Source: Prevotellaceae bacterium
Lineage (GTDB): Bacteria; Bacteroidota; Bacteroidia; Bacteroidales; UBA932
Length of the DNA stretch: 5,302 nucleotides
Reading direction: 5' to 3'
Assembly (NCBI GenBank): GCA_031289995.1
Contig: JAITOI010000211.1
Location: 1-5,302, forward strand
Shown piece after piece: positions 1 to 5,302 of the stretch (position 1 is its first letter; each line of letters begins with the position of its first letter). The notes under the pieces were generated by a model. It was not told where the DNA came from, made no database searches, and saw nothing but the letters and a program-made list of their open reading frames with translations. The position numbers and the translations under genes were made by a program.

Positions 1-69
1 GCTGTATAGCTCTTTTCCCATGCCCACAAACTGGGCGCCTTGTCCGGGAAAAATGAATGCTTTTTTCAT
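1..69 (-). CDS. fabD: Malonyl-CoA:ACP transacylase, N-terminal 23 codons (partial, runs off the window)
   Basis: FabD moves the malonyl group from CoA to acyl carrier protein and supplies the extender unit for cytoplasmic type II fatty-acid synthesis. Read on the minus strand from the ATG at 69-67, the visible peptide begins MKKAFIFPGQGAQFVGMG and continues KELYS to the window edge. The FPGQGAQ stretch is the family signature; Q10 corresponds to the oxyanion-hole glutamine near the N-terminus of E. coli FabD (Gln11). Placement of this motif 7-13 residues from the start supports the ATG choice. The leader is A-rich without a Shine-Dalgarno sequence, as usual in Bacteroidota. The catalytic Ser-His pair lies outside the window. 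The gene is divergent from the SusC/SusD pair and is probably not functionally related to it. Other acyltransferase-domain proteins (e.g. a polyketide synthase AT) share the motif, but a free-standing start at this position favours FabD. Confidence 0.9.
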   Translation of the reverse strand, partial: MKKAFIFPGQGAQFVGMGKELYS

Positions 70-94
70 GTGTGTGTTTTGTTTTTTGCGGGCG

Positions 95-102
95 CAAAGG
101 TA
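95..102 (-). promoter_or_regulatory. Bacteroidota -7 box, probable fabD promoter
   Basis: On the minus strand this reads TACCTTTG, an exact match to the Bacteroidota sigma-ABfr -7 consensus TAnnTTTG, followed by CGCCC. It lies 25 bases upstream of the fabD start, giving a short A-rich leader of roughly 20 bases. I see no TTG or TTTG at the expected -33 position (about 120-128 on the plus strand), so the call rests on the -7 match and placement. Confidence 0.6.
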
Positions 103-217
103 GGGAAAATAATGCAGACTGTGCGCCTGATGCGCTATCGGCTTGCAAAGCATCACTTACCTTTCTCCCAAAGGCCAACCCGAATAGCTATTTAGTGCAA
201 AATAGCATTAGATTTAT

Positions 218-259
218 GTCAATTGTCCAAAAAAAAAAAAAAACAAGCGTTAATTGTGC
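218..259 (+). repeat. Imperfect 11-bp direct repeat flanking an A-tract
   Basis: GTCAATTGTCC (218-228) and GTTAATTGTGC (249-259) match at 9 of 11 positions in the same orientation, with start-to-start spacing of 31 bp, close to three helical turns. Both lie just upstream of the sus -7 box, on either side of a run of 15 A. The arrangement resembles paired operator sites on one face of the helix, but no regulator is known here and AT-rich intergenic DNA can produce such matches by chance. Confidence 0.3.
229..243 (+). promoter_or_regulatory. 15-A homopolymer upstream of the sus promoter
   Basis: This is an uninterrupted run of 15 adenines ending 27 bases before the TACATTTG box at 271. If transcription starts near 284-286, the tract sits at about -41 to -57, where an A-tract or UP-like element could contact RNA polymerase alpha or bend DNA. 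Runs of this length are also prone to slippage, so tract length may differ among cells or between assemblies. The function is inferred from position only. Confidence 0.4.
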
Positions 260-270
260 GGGGAAAGTTT

Positions 271-278
271 TACATTTG
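271..278 (+). promoter_or_regulatory. Bacteroidota -7 box, probable susC/susD promoter
   Basis: TACATTTG matches the TAnnTTTG consensus exactly and is followed by CAC. It stands 56 bases before the SusC start, implying a leader of about 50 bases. The -33 element is poor: the nearest TTG (254-256) leaves only 14 bases of spacer instead of the usual 17-23 or so. The promoter may therefore need help from an activator or from the A-tract upstream. No other TAnnTTTG on the plus strand between 70 and 334 was found. Confidence 0.6.
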
Positions 279-300
279 CACGTTTCGTGCACGAGCACGA
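277..300. repeat. Overlapping inverted repeats at the predicted sus transcription start
   Basis: Three symmetric elements overlap: TGCACG (277-282) with CGTGCA (286-291) around a TTT loop; the perfect palindrome TCGTGCACGA (285-294); and TCGTGC (285-290) with GCACGA (295-300) around ACGA. GCACGA is also tandemly duplicated (289-294, 295-300). The cluster starts within the -7 box and covers the expected +1. It could be an operator bound by a dimeric repressor, or it could give the mRNA a mutually exclusive hairpin near its 5' end. The symmetry is seen directly; the role is inferred. Confidence 0.45.
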
Positions 301-334
301 GATGTGATGTTACACAAATAAAAGTTGTACTACT

Positions 335-3300
335 ATGCAAAAATTTCAATGTAAGCCGCCTTGGGTGGCTAAAAAAAATCAACGCACGCTCATCGTGCTT
401 GCGGCGGCTCTCCTGCTGCCGCTGTGCGGATGGGCGCAGGCGGTGCGTGGCGTATCGGGCACGGTGCGCGACGCCGAAAATCAAGCTTTGCCGGGCGTGA
501 GCGTGGTCGTGAAAGGCACCACCAGCGGCGTTACCACCGATGCCAGCGGTGCGTACACCATTCAGGCTCCCGACAACGCCACGCTGGTGTTTTCGCTCAC
601 CGGCATGACCTCCAAGGAGGAGGCAGTGGGTGGCCGCGCGGTCGTTGACGTGGCGCTTGCCGAAAGGCAGCAAGGCCTCGACGAGGTGGTGGTCATCGGC
701 TACGGCACGGTGAAAAAGCGGGACTTGACGGGGGCGGTGTCGTCGGTGAAGGGCGACCAGCTGGCCTCGTTTCCGGTGAGCTCGCTGGTGGAATCCTTGC
801 AGGGCAGGGTGGCCGGCGCGGACATTACGCGCGACGATGGCTATGCCGGTGCGGGCGTAACCATCCGCATCCGCGGCAACAGGTCGGTGAACAACCCGAG
901 CAGCTCCAACAACCCGCTGTACATCGTGGACGGCGTGCAGGGCGTGGAGGTGAACGATGTCAACGCCAACGACATTTTGTCCATCGAGATTTTGAAGGAC
1001 GCCGCCTCCACCGCCATCTACGGCTCGCGGGGCGCAAACGGCGTCATCATTATCACCACCAAAAAAGGGCTGATTTCGCGCCCCAAAATCTCGCTCAACT
1101 CCTACTTCGGGCTGTCGCAGGTGGCAGGCTACGGCGACTTCATGAACGCCGAGCAGTACATTGCCTTCCGCCGCGAAAAGTATAGGGCGGCCGGCAAGTG
1201 GAGCAGCCCTGCCGACGATGCGGTGGCGTTTACGCAGGAAGAGCTGGACGCGATTGCGCTCGGCACCGACAACAACTGGCCGCAGTTGTCGCTGCATCAG
1301 GGCTACCAGCAAGACCACGTGCTGAGCGTGGCGGCGGGAACGGAGAACACGAAGGTCTACCTTTCGGGCAACATTTTCGATGAGCAGGGCATCCTCAAAA
1401 ACGACCACTACACGCGCTACTCAGGGCGTATGAGCGTTGACCAAAAGGTGTACTCCTGGCTCGACGCGGGAATGCAAGCCCAGCTGGCCTACATCGACAA
1501 CCAGAGGCGCAGAGACCCCTTCAGCGGCGCCTCGAAAATTTACCCCATTGCGCCGGTGTACGATGAGAACGGCAATCTGACCATCAAGCCGTTTAACGGG
1601 CAAATAAATCCCCTGCTGGATGAGGACTTGAACAACTACAACCAGAAGGTGGAAGCTACCCGATTTTCGGGTTCGGCCTACCTGGAGATTAAGCCGCTCA
1701 AAGATTTGTCGCTGCGCTCCAGCTTTGGCGCCACGGTGAGCAACAGCACCGATGGCTCGTACAAATCTAAGACCTCCATCGACGGCGGAAACAACAATGC
1801 CTCCATCAGCCAAACCCGCGTTGACACTCGTTTTTTTACATGGGAAAATGTGCTGAGCTACTCCAAAACCATAGGCCAGCACTCGTTTGGGCTAACAGGC
1901 GTGGCATCGATGAACAAGTACACCACCTCCAACCTCTGGGCGAGCGCAAGGAACCCTGTGCTGCCCGCTCAGCTGTGGTACACGATGGCCTCCACCGACA
2001 CGCAGAGCAAGGGCGCCGGCTACTCGGAGTACGCGCTCGCCTCGTTTGCCGGACGCATCAACTACAGCTTCATGGACCGGTACATTTTGAACGCCACCGT
2101 CAGAGCCGACGGCTCCTCGAAGGTGGGCGGCAAGTGGGCTAGCTTCCCCTCGGTGGGTCTAGCATGGAGGGTGATTGAGGAGTCGTTTATGAAGAGCCAG
2201 GACATTGCGAGCAACCTCAAGCTCAGAGCCAGCTATGGCGTTTCGGGCAACGACGCCGTGACGCCCTACTCCACGCAAATGACGCTGGCCTCGCTCGCCA
2301 ACTACTCGTGGGTGGGCAGCGCGGCGGCTTCGACCTACGTGCTGGGCGCAAAAATGGGCAACACCGACCTGACCTGGGAGACCACCAAATCGCTCGACAT
2401 CGGCATCGACCTGGGCTTCTTCAACGACCGCCTCAACCTGACCTTCGACTACTACAACGCCAACACCGACAACCTGCTGTTCAACTTCCCGCTGCCCCCC
2501 ACCACCGGCCTGATGCCGGCGCTGGCCGTGCTGCCCACGGCGACTTCAAGCCCGGGAACCATCGACCGAAACTACGGCAAAACCAACAACCACGGCGTGG
2601 AAATTTTGGTCGAATCGCGCAACATTGTCAAGAAGAATTTTCAGTGGTCAACCGCCCTCACCTTCGCCAAAAATACGGAGGAAATCATCAGCCTGCCCGA
2701 CGGCAAGGATAAGATTGACGCCGACTACCGCAACAGCCAAATCATTGGCCAGCCCGCCAAGGTGTTCTACTCCTTCATCAACGACGGCATCTGGCAGGAA
2801 AGCGAAGTGGTGGAAGCGGCCACCTGGGGCGCCGTTCCCGGAGACCTGAAGCTGCGGGATATTTCGGGCCCCAACGGCACGCCCGACGGCATTATCGACG
2901 CCTTAGACCGAACGGTGATTGGCAAGGTGGCGCCCGATTTTTACGGCAGCATCAACAACGAGTTCAAGTTCTACGGCTTCGACCTCAGCATCTTTATGAC
3001 CTACCGCGTTGGCTCGTGGATTACCTCCGACTACTGGGCAAAATATAACGCCGGCAGCGGGCACAACAACGGCGCGGTGGTGGACTACTGGACGCCCGAA
3101 AATCCGACCGGCACCTTCCCCCGACCCAACGTTGACCGAACGCTGAAAAACGAGTACCTTTCCATGCTATCGCTGCGCGAAAACTCCTACTTCAAGGTCA
3201 AAAATATTGTGCTGGGGTATACCCTGCCAACCTCGCTTTCGCAACGGTTTAAGGTGGAAAATCTGCGCGTGTGGGCCTCCATCAAAAACTCGATAATTAT

Positions 3301-3397
3301 TTCGCAAGAGCCGAACGTTTTTGACCCCGAACAGGAAGGACAAATCGACCAGCCGCTCAACAAAATGATTACATTTGGCATCAACATTGGATTGTAA
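335..3397 (+). CDS. SusC/RagA-family TonB-dependent outer-membrane transporter
   Basis: This is a TonB-dependent outer-membrane transporter that imports a ligand delivered by its SusD partner. At 1020 residues it is a normal SusC length. Residues 1-36 are a signal peptide: basic n-region, hydrophobic core about 19-30, and probable cleavage after GWAQA. Residues about 38-112 form the carboxypeptidase-regulatory-like Ig fold (SGTVRD, LPGVSVVVKGT, TDASGAYTI). A TonB-box/plug entry follows (LDEVVVIGYGTVKKRDLTGA, 115-134). The plug runs to about 245 and includes LYIVDGV (195-201) and the SusC hallmark ILKDAASTAIYGSRGANGV (219-237). The rest is a 22-strand-type barrel, with an acidic loop DxSGPNGTPDGxID at 842-855. 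There is no N-terminal STN domain, so direct signalling to an anti-sigma factor is not expected. The chain ends FGINIGL, without the usual terminal aromatic. The start is the only Met before residue 91 and directly precedes the signal peptide. It probably shares a transcript with the SusD gene 23 bases downstream. The substrate is unknown. Confidence 0.96.
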   Translation: MQKFQCKPPWVAKKNQRTLIVLAAALLLPLCGWAQAVRGVSGTVRDAENQALPGVSVVVKGTTSGVTTDASGAYTIQAPDNATLVFSLTGMTSKEEAVGGRAVVDVALAERQQGLDEVVVIGYGTVKKRDLTGAVSSVKGDQLASFPVSSLVESLQGRVAGADITRDDGYAGAGVTIRIRGNRSVNNPSSSNNPLYIVDGVQGVEVNDVNANDILSIEILKDAASTAIYGSRGANGVIIITTKKGLISRPKISLNSYFGLSQVAGYGDFMNAEQYIAFRREKYRAAGKWSSPADDAVAFTQEELDAIALGTDNNWPQLSLHQGYQQDHVLSVAAGTENTKVYLSGNIFDEQGILKNDHYTRYSGRMSVDQKVYSWLDAGMQAQLAYIDNQRRRDPFSGASKIYPIAPVYDENGNLTIKPFNGQINPLLDEDLNNYNQKVEATRFSGSAYLEIKPLKDLSLRSSFGATVSNSTDGSYKSKTSIDGGNNNASISQTRVDTRFFTWENVLSYSKTIGQHSFGLTGVASMNKYTTSNLWASARNPVLPAQLWYTMASTDTQSKGAGYSEYALASFAGRINYSFMDRYILNATVRADGSSKVGGKWASFPSVGLAWRVIEESFMKSQDIASNLKLRASYGVSGNDAVTPYSTQMTLASLANYSWVGSAAASTYVLGAKMGNTDLTWETTKSLDIGIDLGFFNDRLNLTFDYYNANTDNLLFNFPLPPTTGLMPALAVLPTATSSPGTIDRNYGKTNNHGVEILVESRNIVKKNFQWSTALTFAKNTEEIISLPDGKDKIDADYRNSQIIGQPAKVFYSFINDGIWQESEVVEAATWGAVPGDLKLRDISGPNGTPDGIIDALDRTVIGKVAPDFYGSINNEFKFYGFDLSIFMTYRVGSWITSDYWAKYNAGSGHNNGAVVDYWTPENPTGTFPRPNVDRTLKNEYLSMLSLRENSYFKVKNIVLGYTLPTSLSQRFKVENLRVWASIKNSIIISQEPNVFDPEQEGQIDQPLNKMITFGINIGL

Positions 3398-3420
3398 AAC
3401 TCTAAAAAAAATAAGCAATT

Positions 3421-5088
3421 ATGAAAAACTATGTAACGTACATGCTGCTTGCTGCGGCAACGATAGGCGCCTCCTCCTGCGAAAGCTTTTTGGAGGAGTA
3501 CAACCCCACCGGCTCTACCGAAGAGGCGGTGTACACCACGCCGGAAGGATTTGAAACCGGCGTCAACGGCTGCTACAGCTACACCCGCGGCTTGTGGGGC
3601 AAGGAGGAAGGGCACTTCCTGCTGGAGGCTGGCACCGACCTGTGGACTGGCGGAAGCGGAAACCTCAAGCCGGAGCTGACCAACTACGTCAACTTGAGCG
3701 CCTCCGAAAACTTCATCACCGACCGGCTATGGAGCAACAGCTACGCCGCCATCAACCTTTGCAACACCATGCTCGGGTACCTGGACTACGCCAACCCGCT
3801 GCTCAAAGCTCAGCGCGAGGCCGAGCTCCGGTTCCTGCGCGCGTTCCACTGGTGGACGCTGGTGGAGTGCTTTGGCGACATCCACTTCAGCACCGCGCCC
3901 AACCGCGGCGTGATTACCACCGCCAACAAGACCGCGCCCGACCAGGTGTACGCGCAGGTGGAGCAGGACTTGGAGTTCGCCTTCAACAACGCCCTCGCCA
4001 CCTCAACCGACTTGGGCCGCGTTACCAAGCCCGTGGTGGAGGCCTTCTGGGCAAGGCTGCTGCTCACGCGGGGCAAAAACGCCGAGGCCATAACCCACGC
4101 CAAAAACGTGATTGGCAGCTACGGCTACGAGCTCGAAGAGCTCGCCAACCTCTGGGACGTAACGAAGGAAAGCACCAACAAGGAGAGCATCTGGGCGGTG
4201 GTCAACTGGCCTACCTCTAACCTCAACGGCGTGGGCACCTTCCTGCACCAGGGCTACATCATGCTCTACCAGAACATCTCGGGCGTGAACATCAACGTGG
4301 CCGACGGCAACCCCACCGCGAAGCTCATGCCGACTTACTTCCTGCTGAGCCTGTTTGACCAAGCCAGCGACGCCCGCTTTGAGGCCTCGTTCCAGTCGGT
4401 TTGGAAGGCCAACAACGCGGGCAGCTGCCCAACGTGGACGGCGGAGGATGCCGCAGCCAACGGCACGGCGGTGGTCGGCGACCCCCGCTACGGCGTGGGC
4501 GAGGTGGCAGCCCTGCTGGCATGTAGAAGCTTGTCCGCAGCCGAAAAATTCCCCAAGGTGGCCTACAACACCTACGACGCGAACGACCTGTACAACGTCG
4601 CTACCGACTCGTCGCCCAAGAATCGGCAAATCTACTTCTCGCTGAAAAAGCACATGGACCCCTCGCGCACAACCGCCAACGAAACCGCCACGCAGAAAGA
4701 TTTCGTCACCATCCGCCTGTCCGAGATGTACCTCATCATCGTGGAGGCCGACTTCAAGCTCAACGGCTCTACGGGCGCTGACGCGATTGCCTACCTCAAC
4801 CAGCTGCGGGCTAAGCGGGCCTTGCCCGGCGCCGCCGCCTCGTTCACCAGCGTGGCCTCCATCCCCAGCATCGACTTCGTCCTCGACGAGCGCGCGCGCG
4901 AGCTCTGCGGCGAGCAGCTGCGCTGGCTCGACCTGAAGCGCACCGGCAAGCTCGTGGAGCGCGTAAAGAAGTACAACCCCGACGCCCGTAGCGGCATACA
5001 GCCCCACCACGTGCTGCGCCCCATCCCGCAAGACCAGATAAGTAGGGTGGATAACCCGGGGGAGTTTAAGCAGAACACGGGATACTAA
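3421..5088 (+). CDS. SusD/RagB-family surface nutrient-binding lipoprotein
   Basis: This is the ligand-capturing lipoprotein expected to cap the SusC barrel on the cell surface. It has 555 residues, typical of the family. The N-terminus is a lipoprotein signal with lipobox ASSC and lipidation at C20. The acidic residues that follow (ESFLEE) suit the Bacteroidota surface-export signal. The N-terminal SusD-like region (about 21-215) carries the helical TPR-like core, including AELRFLRAFHWWTLVECFGD (134-153). The C-terminal RagB/SusD domain (about 270-555) ends with the family signature: LDERARELCGEQLRWLDLKR (488-507), then LRPIPQDQI (532-540) and QNTGY at the C-terminus. The ATG follows 23 A-rich bases after the SusC stop, so the two are almost certainly cotranscribed, and a strong terminator follows. 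Residues about 328-370 form a Gly/Ala-rich stretch with cysteines at 336 and 368, which may be a ligand-facing loop. The ligand cannot be deduced, since no degradative enzyme is adjacent. Confidence 0.96.
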   Translation: MKNYVTYMLLAAATIGASSCESFLEEYNPTGSTEEAVYTTPEGFETGVNGCYSYTRGLWGKEEGHFLLEAGTDLWTGGSGNLKPELTNYVNLSASENFITDRLWSNSYAAINLCNTMLGYLDYANPLLKAQREAELRFLRAFHWWTLVECFGDIHFSTAPNRGVITTANKTAPDQVYAQVEQDLEFAFNNALATSTDLGRVTKPVVEAFWARLLLTRGKNAEAITHAKNVIGSYGYELEELANLWDVTKESTNKESIWAVVNWPTSNLNGVGTFLHQGYIMLYQNISGVNINVADGNPTAKLMPTYFLLSLFDQASDARFEASFQSVWKANNAGSCPTWTAEDAAANGTAVVGDPRYGVGEVAALLACRSLSAAEKFPKVAYNTYDANDLYNVATDSSPKNRQIYFSLKKHMDPSRTTANETATQKDFVTIRLSEMYLIIVEADFKLNGSTGADAIAYLNQLRAKRALPGAAASFTSVASIPSIDFVLDERARELCGEQLRWLDLKRTGKLVERVKKYNPDARSGIQPHHVLRPIPQDQISRVDNPGEFKQNTGY

Positions 5089-5108
5089 CCAGAACTTGGT
5101 AAAGAGAC

Positions 5109-5143
5109 AAGGGTTGCAGAGGATTTTGCAACCCTTATTTTTT
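5109..5143 (+). terminator. Rho-independent terminator of the susC/susD operon
   Basis: A perfect 10-bp stem, AAGGGTTGCA (5109-5118) with TGCAACCCTT (5127-5136), encloses an 8-base loop and is followed after one A by six T (5138-5143). It begins 20 bases after the SusD stop. The opposite strand has no matching T-run after the stem, so it should act only on the plus strand. It separates the sus pair from the next promoter. Confidence 0.92.
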
Positions 5144-5149
5144 GTACAA

Positions 5150-5180
5150 TTTGGAATTTGGCGGAAAGCGTATATCTTTG
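5150..5180 (+). promoter_or_regulatory. Bacteroidota promoter with -33 and -7 boxes
   Basis: TTTG (5150-5153) and TATCTTTG (5173-5180) are separated by 19 bases, matching both boxes and spacing of the Bacteroidota housekeeping promoter. It lies 6 bases beyond the terminator T-run. Transcription should start near 5186-5188, practically on the ATG at 5185, and would continue into the ORF starting at 5283. This is the best-formed promoter in the window. Confidence 0.8.
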
Positions 5181-5184
5181 CAGA

Positions 5185-5253
5185 ATGAATAGGCTACGAC
5201 ATATTCTGCTCTCCATCGCCCTGCTGTTCAGGGTGGCGCAAGCGGGAAATTAA
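5185..5253 (+). CDS. Small signal-peptide-like ORF, 22 codons, uncertain
   Basis: The reading frame from ATG 5185 to TAA 5251 encodes MNRLRHILLSIALLF followed by RVAQAGN. It has the form of a Sec signal peptide: basic n-region, hydrophobic core LLSIALLF, and an AQA cleavage-like site, ending three codons later. The ATG is only 5 bases after a strong -7 box, so its message would be nearly leaderless. It could be a leader peptide in the 5' region of the next gene, a remnant of an exported-protein gene, or chance. All three forward frames hit stops between 5251 and 5276, so one frameshift would not restore a longer protein. I recognise no family. Confidence 0.3.
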   Translation: MNRLRHILLSIALLFRVAQAGN

Positions 5254-5282
5254 ATCTGTATAACTCTTACTATTAGCACGCT

Positions 5283-5302
5283 ATGTTTGTACACCTCCAC
5301 GT
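5283..5302 (+). CDS. dnaE: Start of a PHP-domain protein, possibly DNA polymerase III alpha subunit (partial)
   Basis: The last 20 bases read ATG then F-V-H-L-H and a GTN codon (Val), giving MFVHLHV before the window ends. DnaE proteins start with a PHP domain whose first metal-binding motif is HLHVHS/T followed by YSLLDG, usually within a few residues of the N-terminus, so this fits the replicative polymerase alpha subunit well. Other PHP proteins, such as histidinol-phosphatase or a PHP phosphoesterase, begin similarly. There is no Shine-Dalgarno sequence. The promoter at 5150-5180 would give a leader of about 95 bases that includes the small ORF. The call rests on seven residues. Confidence 0.45.

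Noticed and set aside
160..174. Small inverted repeat CCTTT/AAAGG in the intergenic region
   Set aside because: It has only 5 bp of stem with a 5-base loop, no T-run on either strand, and no positional relation to either -7 box, so it is within chance expectation.
416..427. Possible lipobox (LPLC, residues 28-31) in the SusC signal peptide
   Set aside because: Pro at -2 and Leu at -1 do not fit the lipobox consensus, and a normal signal peptidase I site (AQA, 34-36) follows at once. SusC proteins are integral barrels, not lipoproteins.
57..500. 147-codon plus-strand frame covering the fabD-susC intergenic region
   Set aside because: It begins inside fabD on the opposite strand, translates the A15 tract as a Lys run, has low-complexity Cys/Arg-rich ends, and overlaps the susC signal peptide in another frame.
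188..1408. 406-codon open frame on the minus strand opposite susC
   Set aside because: Its product is rich in Arg, His, Ala and Val with no recognisable domain, typical of the antisense of GC-rich coding DNA. The plus strand carries an unmistakable SusC, and the frame would run through the sus promoter.
4003..5031. 342-codon open frame on the minus strand opposite susD
   Set aside because: The composition is an antisense shadow (Val/Gly/Arg/His-rich, no motif). The plus-strand frame has the full SusD signature.
5088..5100. ACCA/TGGT symmetry just after the SusD stop
   Set aside because: A 4-bp stem is too weak to mean anything. The 10-bp terminator beginning at 5109 explains transcript ending.
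1..5302. tRNA, rRNA, CRISPR array, insertion sequence or invertible promoter repeats
   Set aside because: No cloverleaf, rRNA motif, regularly spaced repeats, transposase frame or long terminal inverted repeats were seen by eye on either strand.

Overview
The window looks like chromosomal DNA from a member of the Bacteroidota with GC-rich genes. Three things support this: a complete SusC/SusD outer-membrane nutrient-uptake pair, promoters of the Bacteroidota type (TAnnTTTG -7 boxes, no E. coli-like -10), and start codons without Shine-Dalgarno sequences but with A/T-rich leaders. The coding regions are visibly GC-rich, while the intergenic stretches are AT-rich. I cannot name a genus from the sequence.

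Layout. Positions 1-69 (minus strand) hold the first 23 codons of fabD, malonyl-CoA:ACP transacylase. Positions 70-334 are a divergent control region with no credible gene. It carries a minus-strand -7 box for fabD, a 15-A homopolymer flanked by an imperfect direct repeat, a plus-strand -7 box for the sus pair, and a cluster of overlapping inverted repeats about where the sus transcript should begin. Positions 335-3397 encode a 1020-residue SusC/RagA-type TonB-dependent transporter. After 23 A-rich bases, positions 3421-5088 encode its 555-residue SusD/RagB-type surface lipoprotein partner. A strong intrinsic terminator (5109-5143) closes this two-gene operon.

Immediately after the terminator comes a well-formed Bacteroidota promoter (TTTG, 19 bases, TATCTTTG; 5150-5180). 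It is followed by a 22-codon signal-peptide-like small ORF (5185-5253) of uncertain status. The last 20 bases start a new ORF (5283 onward) reading MFVHLHV, which fits the PHP-domain start of DNA polymerase III alpha (dnaE), though only seven residues are visible.

How the genes work together. SusD should sit as a lid on the extracellular face of the SusC barrel, capture a ligand (usually an oligosaccharide, sometimes a peptide or other nutrient) and pass it through SusC using TonB/ExbBD energy. No glycoside hydrolase, protease, sulfatase, ECF sigma/anti-sigma pair or SusR/HTCS regulator is visible, so the substrate cannot be deduced. The pair appears to be a small stand-alone operon between housekeeping genes. 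I found no convincing novel multi-gene system; the most unusual material is the control DNA upstream of susC and the small ORF after the terminator.
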